Part shown: piece after piece, positions 1 to 8,634 of the stretch
Numbering within the stretch: the first letter of the stretch is position 1
How the letters are laid out: every line of letters starts with the position of its first letter
Origin: Bibersteinia trehalosi
Lineage (GTDB): Bacteria; Pseudomonadota; Gammaproteobacteria; Enterobacterales; Pasteurellaceae
Direction: 5' to 3'
Length of the DNA: 64,000 nt
Assembly: GCF_004346205.1 (NCBI RefSeq)
Contig: NZ_SMAM01000007.1
Coordinates: 32,453 to 96,452, forward strand
Program-made: the position numbers and the translations under genes
Notes under the pieces: generated by a model
What the model saw: the letters and a program-made list of their open reading frames with translations, nothing else
Databases searched by the model: none
Told to the model about the DNA's origin: nothing

Positions 1-822
1 TATTCTCCTACCGAAATGGCAAAAATTGCTGAAGATGCAGCAGTTGCTAAAGCCACCAAACATCAATTCTATTCTTTTATTTCTGCGATTACTGCAGGGG
101 CATTTATTGCCATTGCGTTTGTCTTTTATGCGACTAGCCAAGTAGGAGCCAGCGAATTACCGTGGGGTGTGGCAAAGGTTTTAGGTGGTGTGGTGTTTTC
201 ATTAGGTGTCACAATGTGCGTGGTGTTTGGTGCAGAGCTTTTTACGTCAAGCACAATGACAGTGATTGCCAAAGCAAGCAAACGTATTACCCTTGCTCAA
301 ATGTTGAAAAACTGGGGAGTGGTTTATCTAGGCAACTTTATTGGGGCGATTTTAATCGTACTACTCACGTGGTTTAGCGGTGAAATAATGGCGGCAAAAG
401 GGCAATGGGGATTGGTCATTTTAAACACCGCTCAACATAAAATCCATCACACTGCGTTTGAAGCTTTCAATCTGGGGATTTTTTGTAATTTAATGGTCTG
501 TATTGCGGTATGGATGGCTTATGCGGGCAAGTCATTAACCGATAAAGCCTTTATTATGGTATTACCGATTGCAATGTTTGTTTCGGGCGGTTTTGAACAC
601 TGTGTGGCAAATATGTTTATGATTCCAATGGGGATTTTGATTCATAGTGCAGCGGGCCCTGAATTTTGGGCAATGATTGGTATGGATCCAGCTCAGTTTG
701 CCGATTTAACCGTAGCGAATTTTATTAGTAAAAACCTAATTTGGGCGACACTGGGTAACATTGTCGGTGGTGCATTCTTTATTGCAATGGTGCAGTGGTT
801 TTTGCATTTGAGAAAGCATTAG
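1..822 (+). CDS. focA: Formate channel FocA, 5'-truncated by window edge
   Basis: FocA is a pentameric inner-membrane channel that moves formate in and out during mixed-acid fermentation. The reading frame is open to base 1 (in-frame YSPTE before the Met at base 16), so the true start lies upstream; about 273 residues are visible against about 285 in E. coli. The FNT-family signature is clear: AKNW-like loop (here LKNWGVVYLGN), HKIHHTAFEA, and the pore histidine in GGFEHCVANMFMIPMG. Six hydrophobic segments are present. It lies 150 bases ahead of pflB, the usual focA-pfl order. Identity is very secure; only the N-terminus is missing. Confidence 0.97.
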   Translation, partial: YSPTEMAKIAEDAAVAKATKHQFYSFISAITAGAFIAIAFVFYATSQVGASELPWGVAKVLGGVVFSLGVTMCVVFGAELFTSSTMTVIAKASKRITLAQMLKNWGVVYLGNFIGAILIVLLTWFSGEIMAAKGQWGLVILNTAQHKIHHTAFEAFNLGIFCNLMVCIAVWMAYAGKSLTDKAFIMVLPIAMFVSGGFEHCVANMFMIPMGILIHSAAGPEFWAMIGMDPAQFADLTVANFISKNLIWATLGNIVGGAFFIAMVQWFLHLRKH

Positions 823-826
823 AAAT

Positions 827-862
827 CTCCCCTCTTTGCTAAAGAGAGGGATCAGGGCAAGG
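827..862. repeat. CCCCTCTTT-type dispersed hairpin after focA
   Basis: The run CCCCTCTTTGCTAAAGAG with the following AGGG folds into an imperfect hairpin directly after the focA stop. A related copy (CCCCTCTTTGGCAAAG…AGAGGGG) lies at 27924-27951 between fbpA and fbpB, so this is a small dispersed repeat. No T-run follows, so termination here is uncertain. Confidence 0.45.
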
Positions 863-879
863 TGGAATAAAAATTTCCA

Positions 880-928
880 ACAAGCGGTCAAATTTTGTAG
901 ATTTTTGACAAAAACATACCGCTTGTCA
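880..928. repeat. Inverted pair of DNA uptake sequences, focA-pflB gap
   Basis: ACAAGCGGTCA at 880-890 faces ACCGCTTGT near 919-927. The two cores are inverted and separated by an AT-rich segment with T-runs, the layout of Apl-type uptake sequences. The pair can fold into a hairpin and may tune read-through from focA into pflB. Confidence 0.7.
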
Positions 929-971
929 TTCATAATTATCAACACTTATTTTTATTTAACGAGGACTTAAA

Positions 972-3296
972 ATGACTCAATTAAATGAAGCTCAACAACA
1001 AGCGTGGGCAGGTTTTGCTGGTGGCGATTGGCAAACCGAAGTCAATGTACGTGACTTTATTCAAAAAAACTATACGCCATATGAAGGTGATGAATCATTC
1101 CTAGCAGACGCTACCGAAGCGACAACCAAACTTTGGAATGATGTGATGGAAATGATCAAAGTGGAAAACAAAACCCACGAGCCGTACGACATTGATACGG
1201 ATACGCCATCAACCATTACTTCACACGCACCGGGTTATATCAATAAAGATTTAGAAAAAATCGTTGGTTTACAAACGGATGCCCCATTAAAACGTGCAAT
1301 TATGCCATTTGGTGGGATCAATATGGTGAAAGGCTCTTGTAAAGTTTATCGTCGTGAGCTTAAACCAGAAATTGAACATATCTTTACTGAATACCGTAAA
1401 ACCCATAACCAAGGGGTATTTGATGTTTACACCCCAGATATTTTACGCTGCCGTAAATCAGGCGTAATTACTGGCTTACCAGATGCTTACGGTCGTGGCC
1501 GTATCATCGGGGATTATCGCCGTATGGCACTTTACGGTGCAGACTTCTTAATGGCAGACAAAAAACGCCAATTCGATTCACTTCAAGCTCGTCTTGAAGC
1601 TGGTCAAGATATCCAAGCGACAATTCAATTACGTGAGGAAATCGCTGAGCAACACCGTGCATTAGGCAAAATGAAAGAGATGGCAGCAAGTTACGGCTAT
1701 GACATTTCTAAACCAGCAACCAACGCTCAAGAAGCGGTACAATGGGTTTATTTCGCATACTTGGCGGCGGTGAAATCACAAAATGGTGCAGCAATGTCGT
1801 TTGGTCGTGTTTCAACTTTCTTAGATATCTACATTGAACGTGACTTAAAAGCCGGCAAAATTACTGAGCAAGAAGCTCAAGAGTTAATGGATCACTTGGT
1901 GATGAAATTACGTATGGTGCGTTTCTTACGTACCCCTGAATACGATCAATTATTCTCTGGTGACCCAATGTGGGCAACCGAAACCTTCGCAGGTATGGGC
2001 TTAGACGGTCGTACGTTGGTCACCAAAAACAGCTTCCGTTTATTGCATACCCTTTACACCATGGGGCCATCACCAGAGCCAAACTTAACTATTCTTTGGT
2101 CTGAAAGCCTACCAGACGGTTTCAAACGTTATGCGGCGAAAGTGTCTATTGAAACATCATCTGTACAATACGAAAACGATGATTTAATGCGCCCAGACTT
2201 CAACAACGATGACTATGCGATTGCGTGCTGCGTAAGCCCAATGGTGGTGGGTAAACAGATGCAGTTCTTCGGTGCGCGTGCGAACTTAGCGAAAACCTTG
2301 CTTTACGCAATCAATGGTGGTGTGGACGAGAAATCAGGCGACCAAGTTGGCCCGAAAACAGAGGCAATCACTAGCGAATACTTGGATTACGATGATGTAA
2401 TGCAACGCTTAGACGGCTTTATGGACTGGCTTGCAACCCAATATGTGACGGCGTTAAACATCATTCACTTTATGCACGATAAATATGCGTATGAAGCCGC
2501 ATTGATGGCATTACACGACCGTGATGTATTCCGCACAATGGCATGTGGTATCGCAGGTCTTTCTGTTGCGGCAGACTCACTTTCTGCAATCAAATATGCG
2601 AAAGTAAAACCAATTCGCAGTGATATTGAAATCAAAAATAAAGCAGGCGAAGTGATTGGTGTGGCGAAAAACGTGGCAACCGATTTTGAGATTGAAGGTG
2701 AATATCCACAATTTGGTAACAATGATAACCGTGTGGACGATATTGCGTGCGACTTAGTTGAGCGCTTTATGAAGAAAATTCAAAAATTGGGTACATACCG
2801 CAATGCAACCCCAACTCAATCTGTTTTAACTATCACATCAAACGTGGTTTACGGTAAGAAAACAGGTAACACCCCAGATGGTCGTCGTGCAGGTGCACCA
2901 TTCGGCCCAGGTGCAAACCCAATGCACGGACGTGACCAAAAAGGTGCGGTAGCCTCATTAACTTCTGTGGCGAAATTACCATTTGCTTATGCGAAAGATG
3001 GTATTTCTTACACCTTCTCTATCGTACCAAATGCGTTAGGTAAAGATTTAGAAGCGCAAAAACGCAACCTTGCAGGCTTAATGGACGGTTATTTCCACCA
3101 CGAAGCGGAAGTGGAAGGTGGTCAGCACTTAAATGTAAACGTGCTTAACCGTGAAATGTTGTTAGACGCAATGGAAAATCCGGAAAAATATCCGCAATTA
3201 ACCATTCGTGTATCAGGTTATGCGGTACGTTTCAACTCTTTAACCAAAGAGCAACAAATGGACGTAATTACCCGTACTTTCACTGAGAGTATGTAA
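972..3296 (+). CDS. pflB: Formate C-acetyltransferase (pyruvate formate-lyase)
   Basis: Cytoplasmic glycyl-radical enzyme that converts pyruvate plus CoA to acetyl-CoA plus formate under anaerobiosis. The catalytic Cys pair is in IACCVSPM (Cys419-Cys420) and the radical glycine is in RVSGYAVRF (Gly749) near the C-terminus. The 774 residues compare with 760 in E. coli; the excess lies before the radical loop and looks like an ordinary internal length difference. The ATG at 972 follows GAGGA (961-965). It is preceded by focA and followed by a strong terminator, so its activase gene pflA is not in the same terminated unit. Identity is certain. Confidence 0.98.
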   Translation: MTQLNEAQQQAWAGFAGGDWQTEVNVRDFIQKNYTPYEGDESFLADATEATTKLWNDVMEMIKVENKTHEPYDIDTDTPSTITSHAPGYINKDLEKIVGLQTDAPLKRAIMPFGGINMVKGSCKVYRRELKPEIEHIFTEYRKTHNQGVFDVYTPDILRCRKSGVITGLPDAYGRGRIIGDYRRMALYGADFLMADKKRQFDSLQARLEAGQDIQATIQLREEIAEQHRALGKMKEMAASYGYDISKPATNAQEAVQWVYFAYLAAVKSQNGAAMSFGRVSTFLDIYIERDLKAGKITEQEAQELMDHLVMKLRMVRFLRTPEYDQLFSGDPMWATETFAGMGLDGRTLVTKNSFRLLHTLYTMGPSPEPNLTILWSESLPDGFKRYAAKVSIETSSVQYENDDLMRPDFNNDDYAIACCVSPMVVGKQMQFFGARANLAKTLLYAINGGVDEKSGDQVGPKTEAITSEYLDYDDVMQRLDGFMDWLATQYVTALNIIHFMHDKYAYEAALMALHDRDVFRTMACGIAGLSVAADSLSAIKYAKVKPIRSDIEIKNKAGEVIGVAKNVATDFEIEGEYPQFGNNDNRVDDIACDLVERFMKKIQKLGTYRNATPTQSVLTITSNVVYGKKTGNTPDGRRAGAPFGPGANPMHGRDQKGAVASLTSVAKLPFAYAKDGISYTFSIVPNALGKDLEAQKRNLAGLMDGYFHHEAEVEGGQHLNVNVLNREMLLDAMENPEKYPQLTIRVSGYAVRFNSLTKEQQMDVITRTFTESM

Positions 3297-3324
3297 TCCA
3301 TTTTGTAAAATCTGAATGGTATTC

Positions 3325-3360
3325 AACCGCTTGTAGCCCAAGGTTACAAGCGGTTTTTTA
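3325..3360 (+). terminator. pflB terminator made of inverted uptake sequences
   Basis: AACCGCTTGTA and TACAAGCGGTT form an 11-base-pair stem around a short loop, followed by TTTT. Both arms are uptake-sequence cores, so one element serves as terminator and as an uptake-sequence pair. Confidence 0.85.
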
Positions 3361-3380
3361 TGTCGATTGTTAGCAAAATA

Positions 3381-3406
3381 GATAATCATTGATAGAAATC
3401 AATATC
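3381..3406. promoter_or_regulatory. Fur-like operator overlapping the hutW promoter
   Basis: GATAATCATTGAT begins a run of Fur-box-like half sites that ends in ATCAATATC. Read on the minus strand it starts GATATTGATTT, the same 11 bases found at the siderophore receptor promoter (22185). It overlaps a TTGATA/TATATT promoter-like pair (3389-3394 and 3410-3415, spacing 15). Repression by Fur-Fe is inferred from sequence similarity and from the iron/heme role of the downstream gene. Confidence 0.5.
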
Positions 3407-3465
3407 ATTTATATTGTGTTCGGGTATAAAGCTCACTTTCATTCGTGTTATTGAGGACTCAAAGT

Positions 3466-4761
3466 ATGATTACAACTCAAACTTGGCAGCCATGCCAAGC
3501 TGCACCAACGGCTTTTCCTGAGCGAAAAGCACTTATGCCAATTTGGGGAGGCGAAGCAGTCACACCAGAATTGTGGCAACAAGTATGGCTAAATGCGCGT
3601 AGTCGTGCGTTAAATGAAGATGCGCTTGCCTATATTCATATTCCATTTTGTGCAAGCCACTGTGTTTTTTGTGGTTTTTATCGGAATGCTTGGAAAGATG
3701 ATTACAGCAAGATTTATACAGATAAATTGATAGAAGAACTTGCCTTTGATCGCTCACTATCCCAAGGGAAAGGCAAAATTAAAGCCGTTTATTTTGGTGG
3801 CGGCACACCAACAGCATTACATAAAGAAGATTTGGTACGTTTAATTCAAGCTTGTTATCACTATTTGCCCTTGGCTGATGATTGTGAATTTACCTTAGAA
3901 GGACGTATTAGCCATTTTGATTTAGAAAAAGCAGCAGCTTGTGTAGAAGCTGGAGTCAATCGGATTTCCATTGGCGTGCAGACATTTAATTCGGCGTTGC
4001 GGAAACGCTTAGGACGTAAGCATAGTGGTGAGCAGGCTTATCATTATCTGGAAGCCTTATGTCAATTAAATGCTGTGATTATTGCAGATTTTATTTTTGG
4101 TTTACCTAACCAAAATGATGAAATTTGGGCGAAGGATATTGAGCTTGCAAGCCAGCTTCCTATTGCAGGCTTGGATATTTATGCTTTTAATAATTATCCA
4201 TTTTTGCCAATTAACCGCCTAATTCAGCATGGTACTTTGCCACAGCCTGCTAGCGCTGAAATACAATCTCAGCACTATGCTTATGCGGTAGAGAAGTTAA
4301 TACAAGCAAATTGGCAACAGGTGAGCAATAACCACTTTGCTTATCCTGGGCGAGGAGAGCGAAATTGGTATAATACGCTAGTTAAGTCAAATATGGATTG
4401 CTTAGCTTTTGGTGCTGGTGCTGGTGGTAATTTTGGCGGTTATAGTTTTCAAGTACAGGCATCTTTGCCAGAATATTTGGCTACAGAACCTCAACAGAAA
4501 GCCATTTCTTATTTGAGTAAGCATGGTGTAAATAAATCGTTATTGAGTGAGGTACAGCATAATATGGAACTGGGTATGATAGACACCTCACTTTTTCAAG
4601 GCAATCTACAAGCAATGCAATTACTGGATGAATGGCAGTCTTTGTCATTATTAAAAATCACTTCAGACGGAGTTGCGAAACTCAATACTAGTGGGCGTTA
4701 CTGGTCACCTACACTGGTACGCCAACTTATGCTGACATTTTCAGATCATACACATCATTAA
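3466..4761 (+). CDS. hutW: HutW-type heme-utilization radical SAM protein
   Basis: Member of the HemN-like radical SAM family; HutW/ChuW relatives act in heme use, where ChuW opens the heme ring anaerobically. The CX3CX2C cluster ligands are Cys62, Cys66 and Cys69 in HIPFCASHCVFCGFY, followed by GGGTPTAL (SAM binding) and the RISIGVQTF motif typical of HemN-like proteins. The ATG at 3466 is chosen over an upstream GTG at 3445 because GAGGA sits just before it. Length is 431 residues. It lies between pflB and pflA behind a terminator and a Fur-like box, so it is probably its own iron-regulated unit. HemW or another HemN paralogue is the alternative; the family is secure, the exact function less so. 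Confidence 0.75.
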   Translation: MITTQTWQPCQAAPTAFPERKALMPIWGGEAVTPELWQQVWLNARSRALNEDALAYIHIPFCASHCVFCGFYRNAWKDDYSKIYTDKLIEELAFDRSLSQGKGKIKAVYFGGGTPTALHKEDLVRLIQACYHYLPLADDCEFTLEGRISHFDLEKAAACVEAGVNRISIGVQTFNSALRKRLGRKHSGEQAYHYLEALCQLNAVIIADFIFGLPNQNDEIWAKDIELASQLPIAGLDIYAFNNYPFLPINRLIQHGTLPQPASAEIQSQHYAYAVEKLIQANWQQVSNNHFAYPGRGERNWYNTLVKSNMDCLAFGAGAGGNFGGYSFQVQASLPEYLATEPQQKAISYLSKHGVNKSLLSEVQHNMELGMIDTSLFQGNLQAMQLLDEWQSLSLLKITSDGVAKLNTSGRYWSPTLVRQLMLTFSDHTHH

Positions 4762-4817
4762 CGTTAATGATTTGTCGGTAAGTGTAATAGTTCCGCGCCT
4801 TCTCTCATAAAATAACG

Positions 4818-4823
4818 TATAAT
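4818..4823 (+). promoter_or_regulatory. Probable -10 box of pflA promoter
   Basis: A perfect TATAAT in ACGTATAATAGC lies 31 bases before the pflA start. No good -35 was found at standard spacing. It suggests that pflA has its own promoter after hutW. Confidence 0.45.
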
Positions 4824-4853
4824 AGCGCTAGTTGAAGTATAAAAAGGATATTT

Positions 4854-5591
4854 ATGGCTATTGCACGTTATCACTCCTATGAATCTTGCGGTACAGTTGA
4901 TGGACCGGGGATTCGTTTCATTCTCTTTTTACAAGGCTGCTTAATGCGTTGTAAATATTGTCACAATCGCGATACTTGGGATTTAGAAGGGGGAAAAGAA
5001 ATCTCTGTTGAAGAGCTAATGAAAGAGGTTGTGACCTATAAGCATTTTATGCGGGCTACTGGTGGTGGTGTGACAGCATCAGGTGGTGAGGCTGTGCTAC
5101 AAATGGAATTTGTTAGAGATTGGTTTCGAGCCTGTAAAGCCGAAGGGATCAACACTTGCTTAGATACGAATGGTTTTGTACGCCATTACAGTGAGTTAGT
5201 TGATGAAATGCTAGATGTAACAGACTTAGTCATGCTTGATCTCAAACAGCTCAATGAAGAGGTTCATAAAGATCTCATTGGGGTATCGAATAAACGGACG
5301 CTAGATTTTGCAAGGTATTTACAAAAACGCAATCAACGTACATGGATTCGTTATGTGGTTGTACCTGGATATACTGATGCCGATGCCGATGTACATTTAC
5401 TTGGGCAATTTATTCAAGGTATGGATAATATTGAACAAGTTGAATTGCTTCCTTACCACCGTTTAGGCGCGCATAAGTGGAAAACATTAGGCGAAGAATA
5501 TGAGCTAGAAGATGTGCGTCCTCCGACAAAAGAGAGTCTTGAGCATATTAAATTGATCATTGAAAGTTACGGGCATAAAGTGAAGTTTTAA
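4854..5591 (+). CDS. pflA: Pyruvate formate-lyase activating enzyme
   Basis: Radical SAM activase that abstracts hydrogen from the radical glycine of PflB. The 4Fe-4S motif CLMRCKYC (Cys29, Cys33, Cys36; CX3CX2C) is followed by [19 protein letters not shown] and LDTNG, all typical of PflA. The 245 residues match E. coli (246). A start at 4854 follows AAGGA. It is separated from pflB by hutW, which breaks the usual pflB-pflA adjacency, and it is closed by a very strong terminator. Identity is certain. Confidence 0.97.
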   Translation: MAIARYHSYESCGTVDGPGIRFILFLQGCLMRCKYCHNRDTWDLEGGKEISVEELMKEVVTYKHFMRATGGGVTASGGEAVLQMEFVRDWFRACKAEGINTCLDTNGFVRHYSELVDEMLDVTDLVMLDLKQLNEEVHKDLIGVSNKRTLDFARYLQKRNQRTWIRYVVVPGYTDADADVHLLGQFIQGMDNIEQVELLPYHRLGAHKWKTLGEEYELEDVRPPTKESLEHIKLIIESYGHKVKF

Positions 5592-5594
5592 GAA

Positions 5595-5634
5595 AATTAA
5601 GGGAAAACAATCGCTTGTTTTCCCTTAATTTTTT
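5595..5634 (+). terminator. pflA intrinsic terminator
   Basis: A perfect 16-base-pair stem (AATTAAGGGAAAACAA against its complement) with a TCGC loop is followed by TTTT. Confidence 0.92.
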
Positions 5635-5636
5635 GC

Positions 5637-5662
5637 AAAAAAGCGGGTAGAAATACCCGCTT
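5637..5662 (-). terminator. adhE intrinsic terminator
   Basis: On the minus strand AAGCGGGTA, loop TTTC, TACCCGCTT is followed by TTTT. It lies between convergent pflA and adhE and serves adhE. Confidence 0.85.
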
Positions 5663-5716
5663 GTACGGCATTTGGTGCATTGGCTACATAATGCCGTGCT
5701 TGTATTGTACTAAGCC

Positions 5717-8335
5717 TTATTTGCCATAGTAGGCTTTGGTCATTAACTCCTCCATATCCGCAACCATCGCAAGACGTGGGTTAGCAGGGGTACATTGGTC
5801 TTCAAAGGCGTTGAATGCCAGTTCTCGACGGGCTTCTAAGAACGCTTTTTCATCAATACCTTGCTCTTTTAATGACATTTTCACGCCACAGCGTACAGAA
5901 AGATCGTGCACTGCTTTCGCGTAAGATTCCACCCCTTCAGCAGGTGTGCTTGCTGGTAAGCCAAGCATGCGGGCAATATCTTGATAGCGGCGATCAGCCA
6001 CATAATCAGTATATTTCGGCCAAGTTGCCACTTTGGTTGGGCGAGTACCGTTATAACGGATAACGTGTGGCAATAAGATAGCATTGGTACGACCGTGAAT
6101 AGTATGGAATTTACCGCCAATTTTGTGTGCCATTGAGTGGCAAATACCAAGGAATGCATTAGCAAATGCCATACCTGCCATGGTTGAAGCGTTGTGCATT
6201 TTTTCACGTGCAACTTCATCAAATTCTTTGACCGATTTTTCAAGATTTTCAAAGACCAATTTAATCGCTTGTAATGCCAAGCCATCAGTATAGTCATTTG
6301 CAAGCACAGAAACGTAAGCCTCTGTTGCATGTGTGAGCACATCTAAACCGGTATCAGCAGCAACTGCGGGTGGGACAGACATCACTAATGCAGGATCGAC
6401 AATCGCGACTGTTGGCGTTAAAGAATAATCCGCAAGAGGATATTTAATGTCACCATCGGTAATCACTGCAAATGGAGTCACTTCAGAACCTGTACCCGAA
6501 GTGGTTGGGATCCCAACAAATTTGGCTTTGCGTCCTAATTGTGGGAATTTAAAGGCGCGTTTGCGAATATCCATAAATTTTTGCACTAAATCACGGAAAT
6601 CGACTTCTGGTTGTTCATAGAAAAGCCACATCACTTTGGCGGCATCCATTGGTGAACCACCGCCTAATGCGATGATAGTATCTGGTTGGAAGCTACGCAT
6701 AAGTTCTGTGCCTTTACGCACGGTTTCAATACTTGGGTTTGGCTCTACATCGCAGAACAGCTGGTAGGTAACTTTATTACGGCGTTGGCGTAATTGTTCG
6801 GTAATTCTATCGACAAAACCGAGATCGACCATTGCTCGGTCGGTGACGATCATGACTTTTTCCGCATCTTTCATTGATTTTAAATATTGAATAGAATCGC
6901 GCTCAAAGTAGATTTTTGATGGCACTTTAAACCACTGCATATTATTTCTCCGTCTGCCAACCCGTTTAATATTTAATAAGTTCACTGCACTTACATTGTT
7001 GCCCACAGAGTTTTTACCGTAAGAGCCACAACCTAATGTGAGTGATGGCAAGAATGAGTTATAAACATCACCAATACCACCAAAGGTAGAAGGCGAGTTC
7101 CAAATGACACGAATGGCTTTTACACGTTCCCCAAACGTTTTAGCAAGTTCGCTATTTTGGGTATGGATTGCCGCCGAATGTCCTAAGCCATGGAAATTCA
7201 CCATTGCTTCAGCAAGTTGTAAACCGTGTTCGGTATTATCGGCTTTTAACAATGCTAAAACAGGCGAAAGTTTTTCACGGGTAAGTGGTTCAAGTTCGCC
7301 CACCTCTTTACACTCAGCCAATAAAATATTGGTATTTTTCGGCACAGAAAAGCCCGCTTGTTCTGCAATCCAAAAGGCAGATTTTCCCACTACTGCCGAA
7401 TTTAATTTTGCGCCTGCACAGCTTGCTTTATCGGCTTTATCAACCCCGAAAATAAATTGTTCAAGCAGGGCTTTCTCTTTTTTATTAACTAAATATACGC
7501 CATAAGATTGCATCTCTTGTACAAACTCATTGTAGATCTCTTTATCTACAATAGCGGCTTGCTCAGAGGCACAAATCATACCGTTATCAAATGATTTTGA
7601 CATTACAATGTCATACACCGCTTGTTTAAGTTTAGCACTTTTCTCTACATAGGCTGGCACATTGCCTGCCCCCACGCCCAGTGCTGGTTTACCACAAGAG
7701 TAAGCTGCTTCAACCATAGCATTTCCGCCAGTGGCAAGAATAGTCGCAATGCCTTTGTGTTTCATTAATAAAGATGTGCCTTCCATTGATGGTGTTTTAA
7801 TCCATTGGATACAATCTTTTGGTGCACCTGCCGCAACAGCTGCATCATAGACAATTTGTGCTGCGTGTGCAGAGCATTGTTGTGCAGAAGGGTGGAAGGC
7901 AAAAACGATAGGGTTACGAGTTTTGAGAGCGATGAGTGCTTTGAAGATAGTGGTAGAGGTTGGATTGGTTGTTGGAGTGATACCACAAACGACCCCGACA
8001 GGATCGGCTATTTCAGTGATACCAGTGACATCGTCTTCACTAATTACACCTGCGGTTTTAAGATGCCGCATATTATTGACGACATATTCACAAGCGAAGA
8101 GGTTTTTAGTGGCTTTATCCTCAAATACCCCACGTCCTGTTTCTTCTACCGCATGTTGGGCGAGCACACCATGCTGATCAAGAGCGGCAACAGAGGCTTT
8201 CGCCACAATGTAATCGACTTGGGCTTGGTCAAGTAGACGGAAAGCATCCAATGCTTTAAGCCCGCGTTCAACCAGTTCATTAACTTCGACTTGAGCATCA
8301 TACGGTTGAGCTTCAACCACTTTTTTTGCTGTCAT
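5717..8335 (-). CDS. adhE: Bifunctional acetaldehyde/alcohol dehydrogenase AdhE
   Basis: Reduces acetyl-CoA to acetaldehyde and then ethanol, regenerating NAD+ in fermentation; forms spirosomes in relatives. Residues 1 to about 440 are the CoA-acylating aldehyde dehydrogenase with nucleophile Cys255 in NGMICASEQA. From about residue 450 follows the iron alcohol dehydrogenase with GGGSPMDAAK, TTSGTGSEV and the metal-binding ICHSMAHKIGG and HGRTNAILLPH. The ATG at 8335 has GGAGAAA upstream; an in-frame extension to 8407 lacks family similarity and is rejected. Length is 872 residues against 891 in E. coli. It runs opposite to the pfl genes and is functionally linked to them. Confidence 0.97.
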   Translation of the reverse strand: MTAKKVVEAQPYDAQVEVNELVERGLKALDAFRLLDQAQVDYIVAKASVAALDQHGVLAQHAVEETGRGVFEDKATKNLFACEYVVNNMRHLKTAGVISEDDVTGITEIADPVGVVCGITPTTNPTSTTIFKALIALKTRNPIVFAFHPSAQQCSAHAAQIVYDAAVAAGAPKDCIQWIKTPSMEGTSLLMKHKGIATILATGGNAMVEAAYSCGKPALGVGAGNVPAYVEKSAKLKQAVYDIVMSKSFDNGMICASEQAAIVDKEIYNEFVQEMQSYGVYLVNKKEKALLEQFIFGVDKADKASCAGAKLNSAVVGKSAFWIAEQAGFSVPKNTNILLAECKEVGELEPLTREKLSPVLALLKADNTEHGLQLAEAMVNFHGLGHSAAIHTQNSELAKTFGERVKAIRVIWNSPSTFGGIGDVYNSFLPSLTLGCGSYGKNSVGNNVSAVNLLNIKRVGRRRNNMQWFKVPSKIYFERDSIQYLKSMKDAEKVMIVTDRAMVDLGFVDRITEQLRQRRNKVTYQLFCDVEPNPSIETVRKGTELMRSFQPDTIIALGGGSPMDAAKVMWLFYEQPEVDFRDLVQKFMDIRKRAFKFPQLGRKAKFVGIPTTSGTGSEVTPFAVITDGDIKYPLADYSLTPTVAIVDPALVMSVPPAVAADTGLDVLTHATEAYVSVLANDYTDGLALQAIKLVFENLEKSVKEFDEVAREKMHNASTMAGMAFANAFLGICHSMAHKIGGKFHTIHGRTNAILLPHVIRYNGTRPTKVATWPKYTDYVADRRYQDIARMLGLPASTPAEGVESYAKAVHDLSVRCGVKMSLKEQGIDEKAFLEARRELAFNAFEDQCTPANPRLAMVADMEELMTKAYYGK

Positions 8336-8634
8336 TTTAGTTTCTCCATAAAGTTTTAAAATTATTTTACTGGTAAAAATAATACGCTTTTGGAGTAAAA
8401 ATCCCACTGATTTCGCTGATTGTTTTTTATTCTTTTGCGTTGGATCAAATTTGGAAAAAACTGTAACTAAGCGGTAAGAAAAACGAGATATTTTGCTAAC
8501 CCAGTTGTTACAAATTATTAGCGTTTTGCAAAAAACTGGCTGAAAGTGACCGCTTGAAATTCTATTATTCCTCTTGAAATTTCCATAAAATCCCCCAAAC
8601 TATTGCCCGTTTTTGTTTGAAAAAAGGAATAACA
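8336..8634. other. Divergent adhE/prlC intergenic region
   Basis: About 300 bases between divergent genes. It holds an AT-rich stretch near adhE and one uptake core in GTGACCGCTTG near 8548-8558. No ORF, RNA gene or clear operator palindrome was seen; promoters for both genes must lie here. Confidence 0.6.

Noticed and set aside
929..942. FNR-like site TTCAT-AATT-ATCAA upstream of pflB
   Set aside because: It differs from the FNR consensus at one base, but it lies only 29 bases before the pflB ATG. That is too close for class II activation of a start upstream of the gene, so chance is as likely.
8336..8407. N-terminal extension of adhE to an upstream ATG
   Set aside because: The extra 24 residues have no AdhE similarity and would include the Shine-Dalgarno of the better start at 8335.
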